Counted from the stretch's first letter, positions 35,209-45,049 are shown. The stretch is 64,000 nucleotides of DNA from JAGVSR01 sp963742405 (GCA_963742405.1 CAVUMB010000008.1:1-64000), one strand, 5' to 3'. Numbers and translations are program-made. The notes: generated by a model from the sequence alone, not told the origin.

Positions 35209-36585
35209 TCAGTACCGGATTCGCCCCGGAAGACGCAGGGCCAGACACGGACGAACGACATGCGGGCTGGCCAGCCGCTTGCGGTTGGCCCGATAAATTC
35301 GCGGATAAGCCTGTCCCGAACCATAGAAGCGTTCGGCAATATCCCACAGCGTATCGTTGGCGCCGGTCATGTACCAGCGGCGACCATTGCGTAGCATCAC
35401 CCGGCCATCCTGGCATGCGTTCGCGGACCGATCCTTGTTCGTCTGATCGCCCGCGTTGCGTGATCCATCGCGCACCGCAACGGTCGCGTCCGTGCCACGA
35501 CCGGTCTCGTCGCGCGGCTTTTTCTCGCCGGGCAGGTAGAAGCGCTCGATCGTAATGTTCGCTTTCTGCGCCGGTTGCTTGGATTGTTGTTGCTTGTTGC
35601 GGTCGGCCTCTTCGCGGGCCTTCTTTAAGCGCTCGAGTTCTTCGGCAATTTTCTTGTCTTCTTCGGCTTGTCGCCGCTTCAACTCTTCGGCCCGCTTCGC
35701 TTTGGCCAGTGCCGTGCGCGCTGCCTCTTGATTGACTCGTTCTGCATCCTTGGCCTGCTGTACGGTCTGGGCTTCGGCAAGATCGATGCGACGCTGTTCG
35801 ACCGCCGCGCGTTGCGTTTCAATCGCCTTGGCCGCTTCGTTTGCACTGATCGGGCCGTCAGCCCGCTCAGCGACAGAGCCGTCGCCTGTCGGTACAGCCA
35901 GCTTGCCCACCACATCCTCGCGATAGACGCGTGCCGACCTCTTGAGCCAGTCGATGACGACCGAGAGTGCGCCACTCTCAGGCGCGGCATCGGCTGGCGC
36001 TTCGGGTTGTGCGGGTGCTTGCGCCAAGTTCGAATTTTTATGGGCCGGCTTTGTGACGATATCGTCGTAAGCCCTTCCGGCCGCCTCGGCCAACGCCTCG
36101 GCGCGGCGGCGCGTCTCACTGCCGGCCGATCCTGTTGCGCCCTCGTAGGCCACGACGGCGCTGCGGCTAAATCCAACGGGAATGGCAACCCTGATTTCGT
36201 CGCCGGCAACCGGTGAGGGCGAGTTGCCTGCGAACGCGTCGGCGCGGATCTGATAGGTTCCTGGCGTCAGCCCGGCGGTCAACACGACCCGCCAACGGCC
36301 GTTGTCGGCAACGGTCGCCGCGCCGAGTTCGGCATCGCTGGACATGAGACGCACAACGTTTCCGGACCGTCCCTTGCCTTCGATCTCCGATTTGCCGCCA
36401 ACGGCGATCATGACTTTTTCAATCGTCGGAGGATCGGCCGACTGCAAGGTATCGGGGCGGGCCGCGGACAGCGGCAGCGCGATCAGCAGCGCCGTCATGA
36501 CGGCTGTCCATCCAGATCCGGGTCGCAGTGCCACGCGCAATACTCCTGGCGCCCATTCCACAGGCCGCACCTTGGACGCCGTCAT
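35209..36585 (-). CDS. LysM-domain protein with long coiled coil
   Basis: 458 residues. The N-terminal hydrophobic signal or anchor (TAVMTALLIALPLSAA, about 28-43) is followed by an Ig-like region (KVMIAVGGKSEIEGKGRSGN to GTYQIRADAFAGNSP, about 55-135), a Pro/Ala linker, a coiled coil (about 250-335, with ELKRRQAEEDKKIAEELERL) and a C-terminal LysM domain (about 405-450, ANDTLWDIAERFYGSGQAYP, RIYRANRKR). LysM binds peptidoglycan, so the protein likely links envelope and wall. The layout matches a conserved Rhizobiales LysM protein of unknown role. Frame intact. Confidence 0.85.
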   Translation of the reverse strand: MTASKVRPVEWAPGVLRVALRPGSGWTAVMTALLIALPLSAARPDTLQSADPPTIEKVMIAVGGKSEIEGKGRSGNVVRLMSSDAELGAATVADNGRWRVVLTAGLTPGTYQIRADAFAGNSPSPVAGDEIRVAIPVGFSRSAVVAYEGATGSAGSETRRRAEALAEAAGRAYDDIVTKPAHKNSNLAQAPAQPEAPADAAPESGALSVVIDWLKRSARVYREDVVGKLAVPTGDGSVAERADGPISANEAAKAIETQRAAVEQRRIDLAEAQTVQQAKDAERVNQEAARTALAKAKRAEELKRRQAEEDKKIAEELERLKKAREEADRNKQQQSKQPAQKANITIERFYLPGEKKPRDETGRGTDATVAVRDGSRNAGDQTNKDRSANACQDGRVMLRNGRRWYMTGANDTLWDIAERFYGSGQAYPRIYRANRKRLASPHVVRPCLALRLPGRIRY

Positions 36586-36752
36586 TCTCGCGTTCCACTT
36601 CTGTTATACGTCGGTGACGAACGTGGGGCAGCAGGCCCGGTTGATCAGACGGGGTTTCCACTGTTTGCGGAACGACTTCAGCTTTGCCTCGATTTTCCCA
36701 CTTAGCGTCCCCATGTTAACGGGTCGTGTTGAAGTGAAAAAGAAGACAACAG

Positions 36753-37427
36753 ATGAAATCAAACAGATCGCGGCCATCCGAGACAGTCAATGGCGCATTA
36801 ACCGTAAAGTCGCCGTTGCCGGACGTGCGACGTCCTGCCCGCTCCGTCTGCGTCTATTGCGGATCGGGGCATGGAACCAATCCGGCATATGCCGCAGCCG
36901 CGCGGCTTCTTGGGCAATCGTTGGCGCGAGCCGACCTCGGCCTTGTGTACGGCGGCGGCAGTTTGGGACTGATGGGAGAGGTGGCGCGCGCGACGCTGGA
37001 AGCCGGCGGCCACGTCACCGGCATCATCCCGAACTTTCTTACCGAACGCGAACTTATGCTGAAGGATGTTGATGATCTGATCGTCACGCGCGATATGCAC
37101 GAACGCAAGCAACTGATGTTTGATCATTCATCGGCATTCGTCGCGCTGCCCGGTGGCATCGGCACGCTTGAGGAATTGGTCGAGCAGCTGACGTGGTCGC
37201 AACTCGGTCAGCATGCGAAGCCGATCGTGGTAGCTAACATCGCCGATTTCTGGTCCCCGTTTCTCAATCTGCTGGCTCACATGCGGACCGAAACGTTCAT
37301 TCGTCCCGGCCTCGAAGTTCGATTTAAGGTTGTGCAGGACGCCCATGACATCGTGCCAGCGCTGCTCGGCGCTCTCGATGCCGGGATAGCGACCGCCAAC
37401 GACGATGCCGTGCTTGCTAAGTTTTAG
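36753..37427 (+). CDS. LOG-family nucleoside 5'-monophosphate phosphoribohydrolase
   Basis: 224 residues. CVYCGSGHGTNPAYAAAARL opens the Rossmann-like fold, GLVYGGGSLGLMGEVARATL follows, and the family signature PGGIGTLEELVEQLTWSQLG with the catalytic Glu is at about residue 130-150, after the Arg and Lys of DMHERKQLMFD. LOG proteins cut the ribose-phosphate from cytokinin-type or ordinary nucleoside monophosphates; in bacteria the natural substrate is often uncertain. The N-terminal 30 residues are outside the domain, and a later start is possible. Confidence 0.9.
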   Translation: MKSNRSRPSETVNGALTVKSPLPDVRRPARSVCVYCGSGHGTNPAYAAAARLLGQSLARADLGLVYGGGSLGLMGEVARATLEAGGHVTGIIPNFLTERELMLKDVDDLIVTRDMHERKQLMFDHSSAFVALPGGIGTLEELVEQLTWSQLGQHAKPIVVANIADFWSPFLNLLAHMRTETFIRPGLEVRFKVVQDAHDIVPALLGALDAGIATANDDAVLAKF

Positions 37428-37579
37428 TGCTGGCAACATCGGCAGCGCCACCGCTGCGCGGGAATAAGCCTTACGACGGGCCGTTGTGGCGTTGCGTTGG
37501 TGCGGTCTTCTTTGCCACTTGCCCTGGTGGCGGACTTGTCCGCCGAAGGCTGCGCCACGCCCAATTCCTGTGAGGCTCG

Positions 37580-38614
37580 ATGGGACTGTCCGGCGGCGTT
37601 TCAAGTTATTTTCCTGGCCTAGCGCTCGGCCGCGCGGCGAAAGTGCTCGACGCCTCGACGACAGCAGGCGCGGCCAATCTTTCATCGCACAATGTCGCGC
37701 ACTCGCTCCTGCTTTTGGCCGGGGTCGGCGCTGCGGCGGGGTTCAGCGCCTATCTGATCGCGGGGCTATCGGGCGTTGCGCTGGTGGCAATCATCCTCGT
37801 CACGTTGGCGTCGATTGCGCCGCGGCTTCCGGCCGAGGCTTTGATGCGACTCTATTCGGCGCGCATCGTGCCACCCGACGATAGCCAGTTGTCGAGCCTC
37901 GTCGACGTGCTCGCGTGGCGGGCTGGATTGTTGCGGCGGCCCGATCTTTATTTGATCCCTAGCCTGACGCTGAATGCGTTTGCCGCCGGATCGCCGTCGC
38001 GTCCGGCCATCGCCATTTCGGAAGGTCTGGTGCGGCAACTGACGCTGCGCGAACTGGCGGGTGTACTGGCGCATGAGACCAGCCATATCCGCAATGGCGA
38101 TTTATGGATCATGGGCCTTGCGGATGTCGCCGCGCGCATCCTGCAGATCCTGGCATATCTGGCGCTGGCCATGGCCGCGTACAACGGCTTGGCATACATG
38201 ACGGGGCGTCCGCTGGTCTCGTGGCTGGCGATCGCGGTCCTTTATTCAATGCCGGCGGCGCTCAACCTGTTGCAGCTCACCCTGTCGCGGGCGCGGGAAT
38301 ACGAGGCCGATCGGCTGGCGGCAGCGTTGACGGGCGACCCGGCCGGGCTTGCCTCGGCCCTGCGGCGGGTCGAAACGTACACCGGGCATTTCTGGGAAGA
38401 CCTGACGCCGCCGGTGCCGGCACGGCGGGTGCCGCAGCCTTCAATTTTGCGCACGCATCCGCCGTCGGAGCAGCGCGTTGCCCGATTGCGGGATCTGGTG
38501 CAGGCGCCGTCGGCCGATCGCCTGATGATTGTGGAACGGCCAATGGTGTCGCTGGTCGGCATGGGGCCGGCGGCGTTGCGGCCCCGCTATCGCTGGCCGG
38601 GTCTCTGGTACTGA
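37580..38614 (+). CDS. M48-family (HtpX-like) membrane metalloprotease
   Basis: 344 residues. Two N-terminal membrane helices (about 42-60 and 62-82) precede the protease domain. The zinc motif is LAGVLAHETSHIRNGDLWIM (HExxH form), with the third ligand Glu in SRAREYEADRLAAALTGDP. Further helices lie at about 195-245. The C-terminal part ends in PPSEQRVARLRDL, as in HtpX (THPPSEQRI). Such proteases remove damaged membrane proteins. Complete frame. Confidence 0.9.
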   Translation: MGLSGGVSSYFPGLALGRAAKVLDASTTAGAANLSSHNVAHSLLLLAGVGAAAGFSAYLIAGLSGVALVAIILVTLASIAPRLPAEALMRLYSARIVPPDDSQLSSLVDVLAWRAGLLRRPDLYLIPSLTLNAFAAGSPSRPAIAISEGLVRQLTLRELAGVLAHETSHIRNGDLWIMGLADVAARILQILAYLALAMAAYNGLAYMTGRPLVSWLAIAVLYSMPAALNLLQLTLSRAREYEADRLAAALTGDPAGLASALRRVETYTGHFWEDLTPPVPARRVPQPSILRTHPPSEQRVARLRDLVQAPSADRLMIVERPMVSLVGMGPAALRPRYRWPGLWY

Positions 38615-38787
38615 CGGGCAACGTCTGGCAAAATGCGATTCCTTTCGGATTCGCATGATCTTGCATTCATCGGTCGTTCATGGGTCCGCCGCGATACTGT
38701 TGGAAATCGCGTTCAGACCCCGTTGCGCCGCAGTTGGCCTGCGATCTCGTCGCGGCGCGTGACCCGAACCGCACCCAGGAGCCCGCC

Positions 38788-39183
38788 ATGGCGCCCTCGA
38801 TGATCCACCGGCCGCAAACGCTGCGCATTTCAGCGCTGGCTCTGGCCGCACTGTCGCTCACCTGTGCCCCTGTCCCCGCTTCGGCTCAGACCGTTTATCG
38901 TGAGTACGACGACGGCCGGGTCGATGTTTTTCCCCGCGATGGTCGGTTCGCAGCGCCTTACCGACGGCAGCCCCGGGCGGATGATGAAGACGACGACGAG
39001 CGATTTGAACGAGAAGAAGACAACGACGACGATTACGACGACGACGACAACGAAAATCGTCAGGGTACGTTTGATTTTTCCCGCCGGGAGGACATGCAGC
39101 AGCCCTCGTCGCGCAAGGCCCCTGCTCCGCCCCCCTCCGTTGATGCCCGTCCCGGCGAAAAAGCTTGGAAGCCGGCGCTCTAG
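38788..39183 (+). CDS. Secreted acidic hypothetical protein
   Basis: 131 residues from ATG 38788; the open frame starts earlier but this Met precedes a clean signal peptide (ISALALAALSLTCAPVPASA, cleaved near residue 33). The mature part begins QTVYREYDDGRVDVFPRDGR, then a run of Asp and Glu residues (about 67-90) and a Pro-rich end. The Asp run suggests cation binding or a disordered spacer. No family recognised. Confidence 0.65.
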   Translation: MAPSMIHRPQTLRISALALAALSLTCAPVPASAQTVYREYDDGRVDVFPRDGRFAAPYRRQPRADDEDDDERFEREEDNDDDYDDDDNENRQGTFDFSRREDMQQPSSRKAPAPPPSVDARPGEKAWKPAL

Positions 39184-39246
39184 CTGGCCGTGGATGCGGA
39201 GCCGCGCCCCGTTGCGCGCGGCTGCGGCGTCACGTACAGCGGTCGG

Positions 39247-40200
39247 ATGACCCGTGATGCGGCCGTTGTGGCTCCCGAATTGCGTGACTTTATCACCCGC
39301 ATTACCGCGCGTGACCGCCGCGCCGTGTCGGAAGCGGTAACCGAGCTGGAGCGGCTTTCGGAGCGCGCACCTGGGCTTTTGCAAGCTCTGCAGCCGCACC
39401 TGGGTCATGCGCTCGTGGCGGGCTTCACCGGGCCGCCGGGTGCCGGCAAATCGACACTCGTCAACGCGCTCATCCGCGAGTTGCGGGCGGCGGGGCAGAC
39501 GGTCGCCGTCATCGCGGTCGATCCCTCAAGCCCGATTTCGGGCGGCGCGATCCTGGGGGACCGAATTCGGATGACCGCCGCGCTCGACGATGATGGCGTG
39601 TTCGTGCGGTCGCTGGCGTCACGCGGCTATCTGGGTGGGTTATCGCCGGCCGCCGTGCGCGTCATTGACGCCTTCGACGCAGCGGGCTTTGACCTGATCC
39701 TTCTGGAAACCGTCGGCACCGGGCAGAATGAAATCGATGTCGCCGAGGTCGCCGACGTGCGCGTCGTCATATCGGCGCCAGGGCTCGGCGACGACATTCA
39801 AGCCATGAAGTCGGGGCTATTGGAGATTGCCGACATCCTCGTCGTCAACAAAGGCGATCGACCCGGCGCCGAGCAGACCATGCAGCAACTCGCCGGTGCG
39901 CTTTCAATCCGCGCCACGATCAGCGACAAGATCCCGCTTTTGAAAACGTCGGCCCTCTCGGGCGACGGCGTCAGACAGCTACTGGCTGCTATCAACGCTG
40001 TCGGCGACCGGGCGCGAGCAACGGGCGCGCAGGCCCGTCGCCGCCGCCGCGCGCGGTATCTGATTGCACGGGCGGCCGCCGATCTTGTTTCCGCCCGTAT
40101 TCGGCGCGGCGATGCCGCCCGCCTCGACGATCTTGCCGACTGCGTTCTTGCCGGCACTCTGACACCGGACGCTGCGGCAGCGACGCTGATCAAGGATTAA
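39247..40200 (+). CDS. meaB: MeaB/ArgK-family G3E GTPase
   Basis: 317 residues from ATG 39247. Helical N-terminus, P-loop GFTGPPGAGKSTLVNALIRE, metal-site DPSSPISGGAILGDRIRM, then SLASRGYLGGLSPAAVRVID, LLETVGTGQNEIDVAEVADV and the base-specific motif VVNKGDRPGA. A C-terminal helical dimerisation part ends LTPDAAAATLIKD. MeaB guards and reloads methylmalonyl-CoA mutase and its relatives. No mutase gene is in this window. The symbol follows the family. Confidence 0.92.
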   Translation: MTRDAAVVAPELRDFITRITARDRRAVSEAVTELERLSERAPGLLQALQPHLGHALVAGFTGPPGAGKSTLVNALIRELRAAGQTVAVIAVDPSSPISGGAILGDRIRMTAALDDDGVFVRSLASRGYLGGLSPAAVRVIDAFDAAGFDLILLETVGTGQNEIDVAEVADVRVVISAPGLGDDIQAMKSGLLEIADILVVNKGDRPGAEQTMQQLAGALSIRATISDKIPLLKTSALSGDGVRQLLAAINAVGDRARATGAQARRRRRARYLIARAAADLVSARIRRGDAARLDDLADCVLAGTLTPDAAAATLIKD

Positions 40201-40221
40201 GAGTGCGCGATTGCGCGTGCT

Positions 40222-41028
40222 TCAGCGGATCAATCGCTCGGCATTGTCGGCACGATCAAGGCCTTGCACCAGATCGAAGCCCTTGGTGCCGGTGAATTTT
40301 GCTTCGTCAAGGTTGGCACCGGTGAAGTCGGCGCCGGTCACGTCGGCACCGCTGAAATCGGCGCGTGACAGATCCGCTCCACGAAACCTCACACCGCGCA
40401 CGTTTGCGTTGGTAAAGGTGGCAAACCCCAGCCGGCCATCGGTAAAGTCCGCACCTTCAAGATCGGCATCATCAAAGTCACCGCTGAAAAGTCCGGCGCG
40501 AGCGAGCGACGTGTTCTCGTCGCGAGGGTCGCGGCTCGTAAAATGCGCTCCCTTCAAATCGGCGCCCTTGAAGTCGGAGAAGTCGAAACGGCCGAACAGC
40601 TTTGCACCCGCCATCTTGGCACCGGTAAATTTCGGCGCCTCGTTCCAGTTCGCATCGGCGACGGTGAACGTCGAGTAGATGCTCGGGCGCAAAATTGTCG
40701 CCTTCTCGAGCGTGGCACCGGTGAAATCGGCGCGCGTCAACGTCGTGCGGTCGAGCCGCGCACCGCTCAAGTCAGAACCTCGCATCACGACGTTGGAGAG
40801 GTCGGCACCGAGCAGGTCGACGTTCGATAGCCGCGCGCCTTTGAAGTCCAGACCTGCCAGATCAAGGCCGGCGAGATTCTTGCCCGAGAAGTCGATCGGC
40901 TTGCCCTTGGCCTGAAAGAGCGAATGGGCAATGTCCTTGGCCGTGATGTCAGCCGCTTCAGCCAGCGCAAAACCCGACAGGGTGGCGGCGCAAAACGCGG
41001 CCAACAGAGACAACGGCTGGCGGATCAT
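40222..41028 (-). CDS. Secreted pentapeptide-repeat protein
   Basis: 268 residues from ATG 41028, selected because a signal peptide follows at once (LLAAFCAATLSGFALAEA). About 20 pentapeptide repeats of the A(D/N)Lxx type run in two blocks, about 55-125 (FSGKNLAGLDLAGLDFKGAR) and 150-255 (FRGADLSRADFSGADVTGAD), forming a quadrilateral beta helix. The block is interrupted by ILRPSIYSTFTVADANWNEA. Periplasmic export is unusual for the DNA-gyrase-protecting type and argues for a structural or binding role. Confidence 0.85.
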   Translation of the reverse strand: MIRQPLSLLAAFCAATLSGFALAEAADITAKDIAHSLFQAKGKPIDFSGKNLAGLDLAGLDFKGARLSNVDLLGADLSNVVMRGSDLSGARLDRTTLTRADFTGATLEKATILRPSIYSTFTVADANWNEAPKFTGAKMAGAKLFGRFDFSDFKGADLKGAHFTSRDPRDENTSLARAGLFSGDFDDADLEGADFTDGRLGFATFTNANVRGVRFRGADLSRADFSGADVTGADFTGANLDEAKFTGTKGFDLVQGLDRADNAERLIR

Positions 41029-41094
41029 AGCGGTCTCCGGTTCGAGACACGTCCTATAGCCGTTCACCGGCCCGGCCGCCACCGCGATGCAGGC

Positions 41095-42703
41095 TCAGGC
41101 GGCGATGGCGCCGTCGCGGAACAGTTTGTAGTTGATGCTGTCGAGCAGCGCCTCGAAGCTGGCGTCGATGATGTTGGGCGAGACGCCCACGGTGATCCAG
41201 CGTTCGCCCGTCAGCGTGTCGAGCGTTTCGACCAGAACACGCGTTACGGCTTCCGTTCCCCCCGTCAGGATGCGGACTTTGTAATCGACGAGTTCGATGT
41301 CGTTGATATGCTTCTGATATCTGCCGAGATCCTTGCGCAGAGCCTGATCCAGTGCATTGACCGGACCATTGCCCTCGCCGACGGACCACAGCGGCTCGAC
41401 CGCGCCATTGACGTGCACTTTCACGATGGCTTCGGAAACCGTGACGAGCTTGCCCGTCGCATTATGACGCCGCTCGACCATGACGCGGAAGCTGTCGACG
41501 GTGAAATACTGCGGCACGTTGGAAAGCATACGGCGGGCGAGCAATTCGAACGAGGCTTCGGCCGCCTCATAGGAATAGCCCGACGACTCGCGTGCCTTTA
41601 CCTCTTCAAGGAGGCGGGTAATGCGGTCGTCGTCACGCTCCGATGCGAGACCGAAGCGTTCCAGTGCCGCCAGCACATTGGAACGGCCGGCCTGCTTGGA
41701 GACGAGCAGCCGGCGTTCGTTGCCGACTGCTTCGGGCCGGACGTGTTCATAAGTCTCGGGTTCCTTCGAGAATCGCGGAGGCATGAATGCCGGCCTTGGT
41801 CGCGAACGCGCTTTCACCGACGTAGGGTGCGTGGCGGTCGGGCGCGCGGTTCAGCACTTCATCGAGGACGCGGCTGGCGTGCGTCAGCGTGCGCAACTTT
41901 TCGGCCGTGATGCCAGTGTCGAAGTGATTGGCGAACTCACTCTTCAAAAGCAGCGTCGGGATGATGGATGTCATGTTGGCGTTGCCGCAACGCTCACCGA
42001 GGCCGTTCAGCGTCCCCTGAATCTGGCGAACGCCGGCGCGGACGGCCGCCAGAGAATTGGCGACGGCGTTCTCCGTGTCGTTGTGGGTGTGAATGCCGAG
42101 ATTTGCACCGGGCACGACGGCTGCCACTTCGGTCACGATGCTTTCGATCTCATGCGGGAGCGTGCCGCCGTTGGTGTCGCATAAAACGACCCAGCGCGCT
42201 CCCGATTCGTAGGCGGTTTGGGCGACGCTCAAGGCATAGGCCTTGTTGCCCTTGAAGCCGTCGAAGAAATGTTCGCAGTCCAGCATCGCTTCCTTGCCAG
42301 ATGCAACAACGGCCTTGATGCTTTCAGCGATGCCTTCGAGGTTTTCCTGATTGGTGATGCCGAGCGCGACGCGGACATGATAATCCCAGGCCTTGGCGAC
42401 GAGACAGATGCTGTCGGCGGCCGACTGCAGCAGCGCCTGGAAGCCCGGATCGTTCGACACGGACCGGCCGGCGCGCTTGGTCATGCCGAACGCGGTGAAG
42501 CGGCTTGTGGCGAGCTTGGGCTTGTCGCTGAAGAGTTCGGTATCGGTTGGGTTGGAACCGGGATAGCCGCCTTCGATATAGTCGAGGCCAAGCTGGTCGA
42601 GCACGCCGATGACGCGGCGCTTGTCGGGTAACGAGAAATCGACACCCGTCGTCTGCGCTCCATCGCGCAGCGTCGTATCGAACAAATACAGGCGTTCCTT
42701 CAT
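41095..42703 (-). CDS. cimA: Citramalate synthase, one frame change
   Basis: CimA condenses pyruvate with acetyl-CoA to citramalate, an isoleucine precursor route without threonine. LeuA-like barrel: LYLFDTTLRDGAQTTGVDFS at the start, GYPGSNPTDTELF, the metal-binding HTHNDTENAVANSLAAVRAG and LNGLGERCGNANMTSIIPTL. At about 41765 the frame changes; the rest (EPETYEHVRPEAVGNERRLL to YKLFRDGAIAA) gives the C-terminal regulatory domain. Joined length about 535 residues, as usual. It is the last gene of the cysS operon, following a 43-aa membrane protein. A single lost or gained base explains the break. Confidence 0.92.
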
Positions 42704-42711
42704 CATCTGGG

Positions 42712-42843
42712 TCACCAAACGCCCGCAACCTTCAGCGCGAGGACCACGGCGGCGGCCAGCACGGCGACTTTCAAGATCAGGTAATAGATCGCGTGGCGCG
42801 CGAACGGCGGACCGGCGTCGTTTCCATCAGTCTTGCCGGTCAT
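42712..42843 (-). CDS. Tiny membrane protein, 43 aa
   Basis: Starts MTGKTDGNDAGPPFARHAIY and ends with one membrane helix (YYLILKVAVLAAAVVLALKV). It overlaps the end of the GNAT gene by 17 nt and stops 8 nt before the cimA ATG. Packing inside an operon with overlapping genes and the clean polar-then-helix pattern support it. Function unknown. Confidence 0.6.
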   Translation of the reverse strand: MTGKTDGNDAGPPFARHAIYYLILKVAVLAAAVVLALKVAGVW

Positions 42844-43384
42844 TGGCTTCGTCCTCTTCTGCCTCGTTGGCGTCCGTCGTGGCAGCTGCGCCAGCAAGTT
42901 TCTTTTGCATCGTCGTGGTTTGCAGCCACTGGCCGAAGCGTTCGACGGAGTTGCGCTGCGTCGCCACGTAGTCTCTCCCCTCGAAGAATTCGACCGCGGT
43001 CTCGGAGGCCTCGACTGTGATCGCGGCCGCGCCGCGCCCTTTGGCAATCGTTTCGATTGCGTCGCAGAGCGCTGAGCCGATCCCCTCGCCTGCGTGATAA
43101 GGGTGAACGTAGAGCATGTCGAGGATCGAGTTCTCTTTCAGTGAAGCAAATCCTGCCGGCTCGCCGTCGCGCTCGATAACCAAGGTCGTTGCATCCTGAA
43201 GGCGCTCGCGGAATGCTTCGGCGTCTTCCGCGAACGCGACCCAGGCTGCGCGCTGATCTTCATCATAATCTTCCTGCGTCAGTTCCTCGACGCTGGCGGC
43301 GAAGAGTTCGCGCAGGGCCAGCGTGTCGGCGGGCAGAAAAGGTCGCAGCGGATTGCTGACGCCGGTCATTGGTCGATTGGTCAT
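42827..43384 (-). CDS. GNAT-family N-acetyltransferase
   Basis: 185 residues from ATG 43384, which overlaps the stop of the preceding tiny gene (ATGA). The acetyl-CoA-binding region is MLYVHPYHAGEGIGSALCDA, the family P-loop (R/Q-x-x-G-x-G/A type), preceded by the beta-bulge strand around GFASLKENSI. The C-terminal 25 residues are acidic and outside the fold. Substrate unknown. Position between cysS and cimA hints at nothing specific. Confidence 0.85.
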   Translation of the reverse strand: MTNRPMTGVSNPLRPFLPADTLALRELFAASVEELTQEDYDEDQRAAWVAFAEDAEAFRERLQDATTLVIERDGEPAGFASLKENSILDMLYVHPYHAGEGIGSALCDAIETIAKGRGAAAITVEASETAVEFFEGRDYVATQRNSVERFGQWLQTTTMQKKLAGAAATTDANEAEEDEANDRQD

Positions 43385-43506
43385 GGGGCAAAACTCAGGG
43401 GGATCAGACCGGTCAGCACCGCGGCGACGAAAGCGAGGATCACCACGACCACGAGCGCGAGCAGGCGCCCAATCGAGCGGGCGACGGCGTTCGAGGCATT
43501 TCTCAT
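43381..43506 (-). CDS. Tiny membrane protein, 41 aa
   Basis: Reads MRNASNAVARSIGRLLALVV then VVILAFVAAVLTGLIPLSFAP: one strong membrane helix with a basic N-terminal side. ATG overlaps the stop of the gene before it and its TGA overlaps the GNAT start, both by 4 nt (ATGA). Such tight coupling is good evidence that it is translated. Function unknown. Confidence 0.6.
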   Translation of the reverse strand: MRNASNAVARSIGRLLALVVVVILAFVAAVLTGLIPLSFAP

Positions 43507-43634
43507 CCCTTGGTCTCCAGGAAAGCCAATTCGAGCAGGCCGAACGACCATGCGGCAAGTGCGAGGGCCGTCAAGATCATGCCGATGCCGACAAGGCGCA
43601 GACCCCAGCGCACCGCTTTCGATTCCGTCGTCAT
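43503..43634 (-). CDS. Tiny membrane protein, 43 aa
   Basis: Reads MTTESKAVRWGLRLVGIGMI then LTALALAAWSFGLLELAFLE and TKG, one membrane helix with a basic lead. ATG overlaps the cysS stop (ATGA) and its stop overlaps the next tiny gene, again ATGA. Not recognisable by homology, but position and pattern support expression together with cysS. Confidence 0.6.
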   Translation of the reverse strand: MTTESKAVRWGLRLVGIGMILTALALAAWSFGLLELAFLETKG

Positions 43635-45049
43635 CTGGTCAGCTCCCAAGTCGTTTCGAGTTCGCCGGTCACTTTGTTCTTGGCATCCTTCAGCGTTACG
43701 CCCATGGCCGCAAGTTCGTCGCGGATGCGATCGCTTTCGTTGAAGTCCTTGCGCTGGCGCGCTTCGAGGCGGGCGGCTATCAATGTATCGACCTTGACGC
43801 CATCGACCGTTCGAACTTGATAGCCGGGGTTCAATTCAGACTGCGTCTCGTTGTCATAAAGACCAATGAACTGCAGCGTCGCCTTGAGTATGGAAGCGGA
43901 CTTTGCATTCCGGTGCGCTGACTTTGCCAGCCCGTGGATGATCGAAATAGCGCTTGGCGTATTCAAATCGTCCGACAGCGCGGCGATGACTTCGGGATGC
44001 GGCGCGTCCGCGACTGGAGCTCCGTGTAGAAAGCTTAAATCGAAAAGCGTTGCGCGGGCCTGCACGAGCCGGTCGACGGTCCAGTCGATTGGCTGTCGGT
44101 AATGCGTGCCCAGCATCGCCCAGCGAACCACTCGGCCATGCCACTGATTGGATCCAAACGTCTTTGTTTCCAACAGCTCATTGATGGTGATGAAGTTGCC
44201 GAGGGATTTCGACATTTTCTCGCCTTCGACCTGCAGGAACCCGTTGTGCATCCAGACGCGGGCCATGATGTCGGTACCGTGCGCGCAGCGGGATTGAGCG
44301 ATCTCGTTCTCGTGGTGGGGGAACGCCAGATCGATGCCGCCACCGTGGATGTCAAAGACGTTGCCCAGGTGGCGTCCGGCCATCGCCGAGCATTCGATAT
44401 GCCAGCCGGGGCGGCCGGGGGCCGCGATGCCAGCGGGAGAGGGCCACGCCGGTTCGCCGGGCTTCGACGGCTTCCAGAGCACGAAGTCCATCGGCCCCTT
44501 TTTGTAAGGCGCAACTTCGACGCGGGCACCGGCCTCCATCTCTTCCAACGAGCGGTTCGACAGCCGGCCGTAATCGGGCATCGACGACACGTCGAACAGG
44601 ACATGTTCGGCGGCGACATAGGCATGGCCGTTGGCGACGAGCGCGTTGCACAGTTCGACCATTTCGACGATGTGCTCGGTCGCGCGTGGCTCAACGGTCG
44701 GCGGCAGCACGCCGAGGGCGGCGATGTCCTTGTGAAATTGGGCGGCGGTTTCGTCGGTGAGTTTGCGGATGCCGACCTCGGGCGCCAAATCGGGATAGCG
44801 CTCGGCAGCACGTGCGTTGATCTTGTCATCGACGTCGGTGATGTTGCGGACGTAGGTGACGTGATCCTTGCCGTAGAGTTCACGCAGCAGGCGGAACAGA
44901 ACATCGAAGACGATCACGGGCCGCGCGTTGCCGATGTGGGCGAAGTCGTAGACGGTCGGTCCGCAGACGTACATGCGTACGTTCGCCGGATCGATCGGCT
45001 CGAACGGCTCCTTCTGGCGCGTCAGTGTGTTGTAGAGCCTCAGTGACAT
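43631..45049 (-). CDS. cysS: Cysteinyl-tRNA synthetase
   Basis: Class I synthetase charging tRNA-Cys. 472 residues. Zinc-site Cys and HIGH motif in MYVCGPTVYDFAHIGNARPV, further zinc ligands in WHIECSAMAGRHLG and DLAFPHHENEIAQS, and KMSKS in GEKMSKSLGNFITI. The C-terminal helical part (DFNESDRIRDELAAMGVTLK) is complete. It leads a run of overlapping genes down to cimA. Intact frame. Confidence 0.97.
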   Translation of the reverse strand: MSLRLYNTLTRQKEPFEPIDPANVRMYVCGPTVYDFAHIGNARPVIVFDVLFRLLRELYGKDHVTYVRNITDVDDKINARAAERYPDLAPEVGIRKLTDETAAQFHKDIAALGVLPPTVEPRATEHIVEMVELCNALVANGHAYVAAEHVLFDVSSMPDYGRLSNRSLEEMEAGARVEVAPYKKGPMDFVLWKPSKPGEPAWPSPAGIAAPGRPGWHIECSAMAGRHLGNVFDIHGGGIDLAFPHHENEIAQSRCAHGTDIMARVWMHNGFLQVEGEKMSKSLGNFITINELLETKTFGSNQWHGRVVRWAMLGTHYRQPIDWTVDRLVQARATLFDLSFLHGAPVADAPHPEVIAALSDDLNTPSAISIIHGLAKSAHRNAKSASILKATLQFIGLYDNETQSELNPGYQVRTVDGVKVDTLIAARLEARQRKDFNESDRIRDELAAMGVTLKDAKNKVTGELETTWELTR

